The notes under the pieces were generated by a model that saw only the letters and a program-made list of their open reading frames with translations, was not told the DNA's origin and did not search any database. A stretch of 11,074 nt of DNA. Source: CAYLNK01 sp964384675 (GTDB lineage: Bacteria; Acidobacteriota; Thermoanaerobaculia; UBA5066). The position numbers and the translations under genes were made by a program. The first letter of the stretch is position 1; each line of letters begins with the position of its first letter. Positions 1-6,367 of the stretch are shown here, piece by piece. The stretch lies in NCBI GenBank assembly GCA_964384675.1, contig CAYLNK010000229.1, positions 1 through 11,074 of the forward strand. The letters are read 5' to 3'.

Positions 1-754
1 ACGTTCCCGACGCCGCCACGAGCCGCGCGACCTCTCGCAGCACCCCGGACGCGCCGGCGCGGAAGACGGCCTCGGCGAGCGGCGCGAGCGGCGTCGCCTC
101 GGGGTTCACCTCGAAGACGTGCGCCCCCTCGCGCGCCGCCAGGAGCGCGAGCGAGGACGAGGGCGCCACGACGGACGACGTCCCCACCACGAGGAAGATC
201 GCGCTCTCGACGGCGGCCTTTTCCGCGGCCTTCCAGACGAGTGGGTCGAGGCTCTCGCCGAACCAGACGACGTCGGGGCGGAGCAGCGCTCCGCACGCCG
301 CACAGCGCGGCGGGAGAGACGTGAAGCCGTCCTCCGGCACCGGGCGGCGGGTCCCCTCCTTCGTGCAGCGGGTGTGCACGATCGAGCCGTGCAGGGGCAG
401 GACGTTGCGCGAGCCGGCGCGGGTGTGGAGCCCGTCCACGTTCTGGGTGATCAACGTCGTCGACGGGAGGAGCCGCTCGAGCCTCGCGAGCGCGATGTGA
501 CCGTCGTTCGGCCGCGCCTTTCGCACCAGCGATTGCCTCCACGCGTACCAGCGCCAGACCCGCTCCGGGTCGGCCTCGAACGCCTCCGGCGTGGCCAGCT
601 CCTCGGGACGGAAGCCCTCCCAGAGGCCGCCGGCTCCGCGGAACGTCGGGAGGCCGCTCTCCACCGAGACGCCGGCGCCCGTCAGGACGACGAGGGACCG
701 CCCCGAGACGACCTCGGGAAGCGCCGCCGAAAGCGGGCCGAGGTCGACCGTCAC
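1..754 (-). CDS. cobB: Class III sirtuin (NAD-dependent protein deacylase, CobB/SIRT5-like), 3' end cut off
   Basis: Sirtuins use NAD+ to remove acyl groups from protein lysines, releasing nicotinamide and O-acyl-ADP-ribose. Visible motifs are the NAD-binding GAGVSVESGLPTFRG (residues 26-40), TQNVDGLHTRAG (103-114), the catalytic His in LHGS (H122) and VVWFGE (162-167). A YxxR pair (Y70, R73) matches the pair that binds negatively charged acyl groups in SIRT5/CobB, so desuccinylase or demalonylase activity is inferred. Zinc-type cysteines are C130, C151 and C154. The first pair has only one Cys, as I recall for E. coli CobB. The frame gives 251 codons and no stop before the window edge; the family is about 240-250 residues, so little is missing. 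The GTG start overlaps the upstream gene's stop as GTGA, implying co-transcription and translational coupling. Family certain; acyl preference inferred. Confidence 0.93.
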   Translation of the reverse strand, partial: MTVDLGPLSAALPEVVSGRSLVVLTGAGVSVESGLPTFRGAGGLWEGFRPEELATPEAFEADPERVWRWYAWRQSLVRKARPNDGHIALARLERLLPSTTLITQNVDGLHTRAGSRNVLPLHGSIVHTRCTKEGTRRPVPEDGFTSLPPRCAACGALLRPDVVWFGESLDPLVWKAAEKAAVESAIFLVVGTSSVVAPSSSLALLAAREGAHVFEVNPEATPLAPLAEAVFRAGASGVLREVARLVAASGT

Positions 755-1653
755 GGCAGCAGCGCGCCGTCCTTCAGCAGGCGGTCGAGGCTCCGGCTCC
801 GGTAGTCGTCGGGGGCGCGGAAGAGCGCCGCGTCGGCGGGCGCCGCGGGCCGCCGCGAGAGATCGGAGACGACCCGGGTGATCGTGGTCTTCGCGGCGGG
901 CGGAGCGCCCGGCGCCTCGGCGGACGGCGCGCCCACCAGCTCCGCCTGAAGGTCGGAGACCGTCTCGAGCTGCACCGACACCGGCAGGCCGCGCACCTTG
1001 GCGAGCTCCGCGGTCAACGCGTCACGCACCTCGCCGTCGACGCCGAACAGGCGCGTGAGGTCGTCGAAGGCCGACAGGCCGGCGTCCATCTCCAGCGCGT
1101 CGACATGCCCGGACGTCCGCGTCCTGACGTGGCTGACCCGTCCGGGCATCGTGACGGCCAGGGTCCAGCCGACGGAGACTCGATAGCGGCGTGTCGGCTG
1201 GCCCTGGAACGTCTTCCCCGGCTTCTCGGGCGAGACGACCACCTCCACGTCGCGATAGGTCACGGAGCCCATGCCGGGTCCCTGGGCCGATCCCGTGAAG
1301 AGCGCCTCGAGCTGCTCCGGCGTCGCGCGGGAAACGGCCTTCTCCTTCGGGTCGAGGAGCAGGAGACCGTCGTCTCCCGAGAGAGCGACGGTGGCCGTGG
1401 TCCGGGGCAGGGTGCCGGTCGCCGCCTCGAGCCGGGCGGCGCCCTTCGAAACCGATACCGTCGCCGCGAGGGTCGAGACCCTCTCTCCGGCCGGCGACAG
1501 GGAGCGCGACGACTCGACCATCCGGTAGGTGACGAGCGGGGCCGGAGCAGGGGTCGGAGAGGCGGGCGCGCCGCCCTCCACGCTGGCCAGGAAGAGCACC
1601 GCGAGGCCGAGGTTCCACACCCGCGCATGATCGCAGGCGCCTCTCTCTGCCAC
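751..1653 (-). CDS. Exported protein of unknown function, possibly LolA/LppX-like fold
   Basis: I do not recognise this 300-residue protein. The N-terminus has an Arg-containing head and a hydrophobic stretch (about residues 14-24, NLGLAVLFLAS), then an Ala/Pro-rich segment, which fits a Sec signal peptide and a periplasmic location. There is no lipobox Cys. The rest is rich in alternating beta-type segments (VTYRMVESS, TVALSGDDGLLLLDP, GKTFQGQPTRRYRV) and ends in ALFRAPDDYR, a pattern seen in LolA/LppX-like and DUF4412-like exported proteins; this is an analogy, not a proven match. An Ala/Pro-rich linker lies near residues 245-255. It is the first gene of a two-gene operon with the sirtuin. 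The start is uncertain: GTG at 1653 keeps positive charge before the hydrophobic core, while GTG at 1620 gives 289 residues and would sit 6 nt after a GATCAT hexamer. Confidence 0.75.
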   Translation of the reverse strand: MAERGACDHARVWNLGLAVLFLASVEGGAPASPTPAPAPLVTYRMVESSRSLSPAGERVSTLAATVSVSKGAARLEAATGTLPRTTATVALSGDDGLLLLDPKEKAVSRATPEQLEALFTGSAQGPGMGSVTYRDVEVVVSPEKPGKTFQGQPTRRYRVSVGWTLAVTMPGRVSHVRTRTSGHVDALEMDAGLSAFDDLTRLFGVDGEVRDALTAELAKVRGLPVSVQLETVSDLQAELVGAPSAEAPGAPPAAKTTITRVVSDLSRRPAAPADAALFRAPDDYRSRSLDRLLKDGALLP

Positions 1654-1656
1654 AAT
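1651..1656 (+). promoter_or_regulatory. Candidate -10 element of the sensor kinase gene (CACAAT)
   Basis: CACAAT matches TATAAT at 4 of 6 positions and ends exactly 9 nt before the ATG at 1666. It is followed by CCG, as in the elements at 4738 and 9158-9163. No convincing -35 is visible. The transcript would start within a few bases of the start codon. If the exported protein really starts at 1653, the element overlaps that gene's start on the other strand. Confidence 0.4.
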
Positions 1657-1665
1657 CCGAGGCGG

Positions 1666-3663
1666 ATGCTGCCCCGCCCCGACGTACCCCTCCCGGCGCT
1701 AGAGCCGGCCGGTCCGATCCGCAGGGTACGGCTGGTCGGCGACGCCGACGCGGTCGCCTGGGTCGCACGCTGCCTGGAAGGCTCGGGTTTCCTGGCCGAG
1801 GAAGGCGATCCCCCGGACGACCGACACCGCTCCAGCCCGGTCGTCTGGGTGACGAGACCCGAGCACCCCGCCGCCGAGGACGCTCAGGTCACGGTCGCCG
1901 AAGCGGCCGCCTGGAGCGTGCCCTGCCTGGTCGTGGTCCAGCCCGGCGGCGAGCTCCCGGACCCTCTCGCCGGCCACCTCTCGATCGAGTCGTTCGACGT
2001 CGTCCGCGAGCCCGAGGACGCGGCCCTCGTCAAGATGCGGATCGAGCGGCTCCTCCTCCTCCATAGCCGGCGCTCTCAGACCGAGGTCGTGCTGCACAAC
2101 CTGCGCGACGTCGTGCTGACACGCCGGCTCGACGGCACGCTGACCAGCGTGAACGCCGCGGGGGAGCGGCTCCTCGGCCGGACGCGCGAGCAGCTGGTCG
2201 GCCGGCCCCTGGACGAGCTGGCGCCGGCCCTCTCGAACTCCTCCGTGGAGGCCGTGAGGTCACGCATCACCCTGGTCGACGCCGCGGGCCGCCGCCGCCT
2301 CTTCGACCGCGAGACCCTCCTCCTGCGCGACGGGCACGGCGAGCGGTGCGGCTCGCAGGAGATCCTCTCCGACGTGACCGACGAGGTGGAGTCCCGGGAG
2401 CGCTTCGAGCGTGAGGCCGAGCGGAAGGAGGTCCTGGCGTCGATCGCGCTCGCGGCCCGCGACTCGCTCGACCTCGACGAGGTGCTGGGCGCCTCGGCGG
2501 CGCTGATCGGGACGCGCCTGGGCGCCTACTCGGCCCAGATCTGGCTCCTCACCGACGACCGCACCGCCTGCCGGATCCGGTACCAGTGGCGTTCGAACGA
2601 CTCGATCCCTTCGCTGGTCGGCTTCGAGCGGCGCCTCGACGAGAGCCCGTCGTTCGCCGCGATGATCACGGACCGCACCCCGTACATCGTGAACGACGTG
2701 TCCACGCTCCCGCCGGACTCGATCGCCGCCGGCACCCTCAGGAGGCTCGGCGCGGCCAGCGTCCTCGGCGTCCCGATCCACCGGGGCGGCGAGACGATCG
2801 GGGTCCTCAGCACGTCGTGGGTCCGGCCCCGCACCTACACCGCGGACCAGATCGCCTTCTTCGAGCGGGTCTCCGACCAGCTCGCGCTGGCCATCCGGGC
2901 CGCGCAGCTCTACGGGAACCTCCAGAAGCAGCTGGCCGCGCTCGACCACGCGCACAGGAGGCGCGACGAGGCCGACCGCGATCGCCGGCGCCTCACCGCG
3001 ATGCTCGTCCACGACCTGAAGAACCCGCTCGCCGCGGTGACCGCGGTCCTCGAGCTGACGCTCGAGAAGATGCGAGAGGGGGGCGACGAGCGGCTCGGAA
3101 AGCTCCTCGCCAGCTCGCTCCTCTCCGCGCGCGGCCTCACCGGTCTGATCGAGGACGTGCTCCTCGTCTACCGTCCGGAGGACGCCCCCGAGCCGCAGAA
3201 GACGTCGGTGTCTCCACAGGACGCCCTCGCCGTCCCGCTGGAGGAGGCCCGCTGGCTGGCCGCGAGACGCCGCATCCAGCTGGAGATCGACGTCCCTTCC
3301 GACCTGCTCCCGGTGCGTGTCGATCTCCCCCGGTTCCGGCGGGCCCTCGCCAACCTCCTCGGAAACGCCGTGAAGTTCACGCCCCCGGACGGCGTGGTCG
3401 GTCTGACCGCGAGCTTCCGCGGCGCCTCACCCGGGCGCGAGTTCGTGGTGGCGGTCTCCGACACCGGTCCCGGCGTCCCGAAGGCGCTCCGCGACCAGCT
3501 CGCGCAGCCGTACGTCCGCCTCCCCGGGACGGAGTCGGTGCCCGGCACCGGGCTTGGTCTGACCGTGGTCCAGCGCGTCGCTCAGGCGCACCGGGGGCGG
3601 CTCGAGATCGGAGAGCGCTCCGGCGGTGGCTCCGTCTTCTCGCTGGTGCTCCCCGCCGGCTGA
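1666..3663 (+). CDS. Orphan sensor histidine kinase: pseudo-receiver, PAS, GAF, HisKA, HATPase
   Basis: This is a 665-residue soluble two-component sensor that should autophosphorylate on His and pass phosphate to an unidentified response regulator. Residues about 12-130 look like a receiver fold (VRLVGDA, PVVWVTRP, LVVVQPGG, then a final helix with KMRIERLL) but lack the phospho-acceptor Asp. A PAS domain (about 140-242; LRDVVLTRRLDGTLTSVN) and a GAF domain (about 250-415) follow, then a short charged coiled coil. The HisKA H-box is VHDLKNP with H449. ATPase boxes are N567 in GNAVKF, D599 in DTGPGVP and GTGLGL (627-632). No membrane segments are seen, so a cytoplasmic signal is likely. No response regulator lies in the window. 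ATG 1666 was chosen because a -10-like hexamer sits just upstream; in-frame ATG 1627 is an alternative. It ends 3 bp from the convergent dehydrogenase. Confidence 0.93.
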   Translation: MLPRPDVPLPALEPAGPIRRVRLVGDADAVAWVARCLEGSGFLAEEGDPPDDRHRSSPVVWVTRPEHPAAEDAQVTVAEAAAWSVPCLVVVQPGGELPDPLAGHLSIESFDVVREPEDAALVKMRIERLLLLHSRRSQTEVVLHNLRDVVLTRRLDGTLTSVNAAGERLLGRTREQLVGRPLDELAPALSNSSVEAVRSRITLVDAAGRRRLFDRETLLLRDGHGERCGSQEILSDVTDEVESRERFEREAERKEVLASIALAARDSLDLDEVLGASAALIGTRLGAYSAQIWLLTDDRTACRIRYQWRSNDSIPSLVGFERRLDESPSFAAMITDRTPYIVNDVSTLPPDSIAAGTLRRLGAASVLGVPIHRGGETIGVLSTSWVRPRTYTADQIAFFERVSDQLALAIRAAQLYGNLQKQLAALDHAHRRRDEADRDRRRLTAMLVHDLKNPLAAVTAVLELTLEKMREGGDERLGKLLASSLLSARGLTGLIEDVLLVYRPEDAPEPQKTSVSPQDALAVPLEEARWLAARRRIQLEIDVPSDLLPVRVDLPRFRRALANLLGNAVKFTPPDGVVGLTASFRGASPGREFVVAVSDTGPGVPKALRDQLAQPYVRLPGTESVPGTGLGLTVVQRVAQAHRGRLEIGERSGGGSVFSLVLPAG

Positions 3664-3666
3664 ACC

Positions 3667-4704
3667 TCAGGCGACGCGCACGACGACCTTCCCGAGCCCG
3701 TCCCCGCTCTCCAGGCGCGCGTAGGCGTCCCGAACCGCGTCGAGCGGGAACACCCGATCCACCACGGGATCGATCCGTCCGGCGCCGACGGCCCGCAGCA
3801 ACGCCGCGAACTCGGCGTCCGTCCCCATCGTCGAGCCGAGGATCGAGAGCTGCTTCCAGAAGATCAGGCGGATCTCCTCCTCGGGATTCGGACCGCTCGT
3901 CGCGCCGCAGGTCACGATCCGGCCCTTCTTCGCCGCGGCCGTCAGGGACGCCCGCCAGGTCGTCGCGCCGACGGAGTCCACCACCACGTCGACCCCGCGC
4001 TTGCCGGTCAGCTCGCGCACCTTCCTCCCGACGTCGACGGCCCGGTAGTCGAGGGCCACGTCGGCCCCCAGCTCGAGCGCCCGCCGGCGCTTCTCCTCGC
4101 TCGAGGACGTGGCGATCACGAGCGACGCACCCGCCAGGCGCGCGATCTGGAGCGCGAACGTCGAGACCCCGCCGCCCACCCCGTGGACCAGGACCGTCTC
4201 GCCGGGGCGCAGCGCCGCGCGGGTCACGAGCATGCGCCACGCGGTGAGGCCGGCGAGGGGAAAGGCGGCCGCCTTCTCCGGCGTCAGACCGGGCGGGCAC
4301 GCCCAGACGTTCTCCTCCGGCACGACGATCCTCTCCGCCAGCGTCCCGGTGAGGTGCTCGCCGAGGAGCCCGTAGTCGACGCAGAGGCTCCGTTCCCCGT
4401 CCCGGCAGAACTCGCACCGCCCGCACGCGAGGCCGGGCTGCAGGACGACCGGGTCGCCCTCCTTCACGCGGGCGACGCCGCTCCCCGTGGCCGCGACGCG
4501 GCCGAAGCCGTCCGCGCCCGGCACGTGCGGGAAGCGGAGCGTGACGCCCGGGATGCCGTTTCGGACGAAGAGGTCGAGCCGGTTCAGCGCGGCCGTCTCG
4601 ATCGCGACGACCACCTGGCCGGGCCCGGGTGCCGGGTCCGGGAAGTCGCCGAGGGAGAGGAGGTCGTTCGACGGGCCGTGCGAGGGAAGGAGTGCCGCTT
4701 TCAT
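3667..4704 (-). CDS. Medium-chain dehydrogenase/reductase, zinc-binding alcohol dehydrogenase-like
   Basis: This 345-residue protein has the usual MDR length and layout: a GroES-like catalytic domain (about 1-130) and a Rossmann domain with the nucleotide loop HGVGGGVS (174-181). It should be an NAD(P)H-dependent oxidoreductase; the substrate cannot be read from sequence. The structural-zinc lobe is complete, with Cys at 94, 97, 100 and 108 (CGRCEFC…C). The usual catalytic-zinc positions are changed: Asn41 in ALNRLD where alcohol dehydrogenases have Cys, and GAD at 63-65 where they have GHE. It therefore resembles the quinone-oxidoreductase-like, NHxD-type branch of zinc-lobe MDRs rather than classical alcohol dehydrogenases. 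ATG 4704 is chosen because MKAALLP is the typical MDR opening; the open frame continues upstream without family similarity. It is divergent from the YkgJ gene, 48 bp away, and has no obvious ribosome-binding site. Confidence 0.92.
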   Translation of the reverse strand: MKAALLPSHGPSNDLLSLGDFPDPAPGPGQVVVAIETAALNRLDLFVRNGIPGVTLRFPHVPGADGFGRVAATGSGVARVKEGDPVVLQPGLACGRCEFCRDGERSLCVDYGLLGEHLTGTLAERIVVPEENVWACPPGLTPEKAAAFPLAGLTAWRMLVTRAALRPGETVLVHGVGGGVSTFALQIARLAGASLVIATSSSEEKRRRALELGADVALDYRAVDVGRKVRELTGKRGVDVVVDSVGATTWRASLTAAAKKGRIVTCGATSGPNPEEEIRLIFWKQLSILGSTMGTDAEFAALLRAVGAGRIDPVVDRVFPLDAVRDAYARLESGDGLGKVVVRVA

Positions 4705-4712
4705 GGGCGCGG

Positions 4713-4718
4713 AGTTTC
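4713..4718 (-). promoter_or_regulatory. Weak candidate -10 element of the dehydrogenase gene (GAAACT)
   Basis: On the minus strand GAAACT is followed by CCG and ends 8 nt before the ATG at 4704. The placement is like that of the three stronger lead-gene elements, but it matches TATAAT at only 3 of 6 positions. It is listed because the gene has no Shine-Dalgarno sequence and little upstream room. It overlaps the possible -35 of the divergent gene. Confidence 0.2.
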
Positions 4719-4743
4719 GCACCGCGCTCGCCTCGCGGATAAT
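4716..4743 (+). promoter_or_regulatory. Candidate promoter of the YkgJ-type gene (TTCGCA, 16 bp, GATAAT)
   Basis: GATAAT (4738-4743) matches the -10 consensus at 5 of 6 positions and ends 9 nt before the GTG at 4753. TTCGCA (4716-4721), 16 bp upstream, matches TTGACA at 4 of 6. The core GGATAATCC (4737-4745) is nearly palindromic. No Shine-Dalgarno sequence lies between the hexamer and the start codon, so the mRNA is probably leaderless or nearly so. Confidence 0.5.
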
Positions 4744-4752
4744 CCCCCGCTC

Positions 4753-5214
4753 GTGACCGACGATCGCTCCCCGCTCCTGCCGGCGCTCGGAGCCGCGCCG
4801 CCCGACCCGTCGGTCGTCTGCCCGCCGTGCGGGAGGTGCTGCCGGTACGTGTCGGTCGGGATCGACCCGCCTTCGACGGTCGGCCGCGTCTCCACCGCGA
4901 TCTGGCTCCTCTACCACCGCACCGTCTCGATCTACCAGTCGCACGAGGGGGACTGGTTCCTGCTGCTCCCGACCGAGTGCGAGAACCTGCGGCCGGACGG
5001 GCTGTGCGGCGTCTACGAGAACCGTCCCCTCATTTGCCGGGACTACGACGTGGACGGCTGCGAGGGGACGAGCGACGAGTCGGCCGAGAAGCTCCGCTTC
5101 GACACCGCCAAGGAGCTCGTGACGTGGCTCGCGAAGAGCAGGCCCGCGCTCTACGAACGGTGCGTGGACGCCGGGATCGTGCCGGAGCCGATCCGCGCCG
5201 TGAGGCGGAAGTAG
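4753..5214 (+). CDS. YkgJ family cysteine-cluster protein
   Basis: This 153-residue protein carries the cysteine pattern of the YkgJ (CxxCxxCC, PF03692-type) family: CPPCGRCC at residues 23-30, then C76, C85 in GLCGVYENRP, C95 in ICRDYD, and C103. The family is thought to bind zinc or an iron-sulfur cluster; the biochemical role of most members is unknown, so none is assigned here. There is no signal peptide or membrane segment, so it is probably cytoplasmic. The residues after 110 are charged and helical. GTG 4753 was chosen because it leaves a short N-terminus before the first cysteines and lies directly after a good -10 element; the open frame upstream of it runs antisense to the dehydrogenase. 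It is transcribed alone, divergent from the dehydrogenase and convergent with the isopropylmalate-type dehydrogenase, with a strong hairpin between the two stops. Confidence 0.88.
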   Translation: MTDDRSPLLPALGAAPPDPSVVCPPCGRCCRYVSVGIDPPSTVGRVSTAIWLLYHRTVSIYQSHEGDWFLLLPTECENLRPDGLCGVYENRPLICRDYDVDGCEGTSDESAEKLRFDTAKELVTWLAKSRPALYERCVDAGIVPEPIRAVRRK

Positions 5215-5254
5215 GGCGCCCTCGCAAGGAACGAGCGATCCGCTGGGGAGGGGT

Positions 5255-5280
5255 TGGGGAACCCAGCGCAGGGTTCCCCA
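5255..5280. terminator. Perfect 10-bp inverted repeat, probable bidirectional terminator
   Basis: TGGGGAACCC (5255-5264) and GGGTTCCCCA (5271-5280) are perfect inverted copies around a 6-nt loop, AGCGCA. It sits between two convergent genes, 40 bp after the YkgJ stop and 6 bp before the other stop at 5287, where it could end transcripts from both sides. There is no T-run on either side, so it is not a textbook intrinsic terminator; it may instead stabilise 3' ends or assist Rho-dependent termination. Confidence 0.65.
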
Positions 5281-5286
5281 GTCGAA

Positions 5287-6366
5287 TCACAGCCTGGAGA
5301 GAACCGCGTCGGCCGCGGCCGACGTCGAGAGCGTCCCGCCGAGGTCGCCCGTGGTCTCCCCGGCCTCGATCGCGCCCCGCACGGCCCGCTCGATCCGCGC
5401 GGCAGGCTCCGGGAGGCCCAGCTCCGACAGGAGCATCCCCGCGGTCAGGATCGATCCGATCGGGTTGGCGATCCCCTTCCCGGCCATCGGAGGGGCCGAG
5501 CCGTGGATGGGCTCGAAGACCGAGGTCTTGCCCGGGTGGATGTTCCCCGAGCCCGCGACGCCGAGGCCGCCCTGCAGCATCGCGCCGAGGTCGGTGACGA
5601 TGTCCCCGAACATGTTGTTCGTGACGACCACGTCGAGGGAGCCGGGATCGCGCACCATCTGCATCGTGAGCGCGTCGACGTACAGGTGCGACGCGTCGCA
5701 CGACGGGTACTCCCTGGCGAGCTCGAAGAACGTCCGGTGCCACAGCTCCCCGCCGAAGCGGTGGACGTTGCTCTTGTCCGCCATCAGGACCCGCGGCCGG
5801 CGTCCGAGGCGGCGCGGCTTCTCCCAGCGCTCGGCGTACTCGAACGCGCGCCGGCAGATCCGCTCGACGCCGCGGCGCGTCGAGACGTCCTCCTCGATGG
5901 CCATCTCGTCCGGCGTGCCGCGCTTGAACTGGCCGCCCATCCCGACGTACGACCCCTCGGTGTTCTCCCGGAACACGGCGAAGTCGATGTCCGCCGCGCC
6001 CCACAGCTTCAGCGGCGAGAGCCGGTCGTGGAGGCAGGTCACCGGGCGGAAGTTGACGTAGAGGTCCATCCGGAAGCGCATGCCGAGGAGGATCTCCTTG
6101 GCGTGGCGGTTGTCCGGGACGCGCGGGTCGCCGAACGCGCCGACGAGGACCGCGTCGAAGTCGCGCTGGAGCCGTTCGAATCCCCCTTCGGGCACGGTCT
6201 CGCCGGTGGCGAGGAAGTGGTCCGCTCCCCACGGCAGGTGGGTCAGCTCGAGATCGAACGCCCGCTGGTCGGCGAGCGCGGCCAGGACACGGACCGCTTC
6301 GCGCGTCGTCTCGATCCCGATCCCGTCGCCCGGCGCGACGGCGATCTGGAGGCGTCTCGTCTCCAC
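5287..6366 (-). CDS. Isocitrate/isopropylmalate dehydrogenase family enzyme (LeuB- or tartrate dehydrogenase-like)
   Basis: This is a 359-residue beta-decarboxylating dehydrogenase of full length. It should oxidise a 2-hydroxy acid with NAD(P)+ and a divalent metal, then decarboxylate it. Visible motifs: GDGIG at 13-17; substrate arginines R97, R107 and R133; catalytic Tyr140 in NTEGSY and Lys198 in DKSNV; metal-binding Asp231, Asp255 and Asp259; and the cofactor loop FEPIHGSAP (284-292). Both the leucine-pathway enzyme (LeuB) and tartrate dehydrogenase fit. The NTEGSYVGMGG segment recalls actinobacterial-type LeuB, while WGADHF and the VPD region recall TtuC, so the substrate stays open. No other leu gene is in view. 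It lies 1 nt after the stop of the membrane kinase gene, with a GGAGGG ribosome site inside the end of that gene, so the two are translated from one mRNA. Confidence 0.88.
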   Translation of the reverse strand: METRRLQIAVAPGDGIGIETTREAVRVLAALADQRAFDLELTHLPWGADHFLATGETVPEGGFERLQRDFDAVLVGAFGDPRVPDNRHAKEILLGMRFRMDLYVNFRPVTCLHDRLSPLKLWGAADIDFAVFRENTEGSYVGMGGQFKRGTPDEMAIEEDVSTRRGVERICRRAFEYAERWEKPRRLGRRPRVLMADKSNVHRFGGELWHRTFFELAREYPSCDASHLYVDALTMQMVRDPGSLDVVVTNNMFGDIVTDLGAMLQGGLGVAGSGNIHPGKTSVFEPIHGSAPPMAGKGIANPIGSILTAGMLLSELGLPEPAARIERAVRGAIEAGETTGDLGGTLSTSAAADAVLSRL

Positions 6367-6367
6367 G

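Noticed and set aside
1105..1665. Possible 187-residue N-terminal extension of the histidine kinase
   Set aside because: It runs antisense through the exported-protein gene and has shadow-type composition. ATG 1666 follows a positioned -10-like element.
4705..4944. Possible N-terminal extension of the MDR dehydrogenase
   Set aside because: It is antisense to the YkgJ gene's start and cysteine cluster, and MKAALLP is a normal MDR N-terminus.
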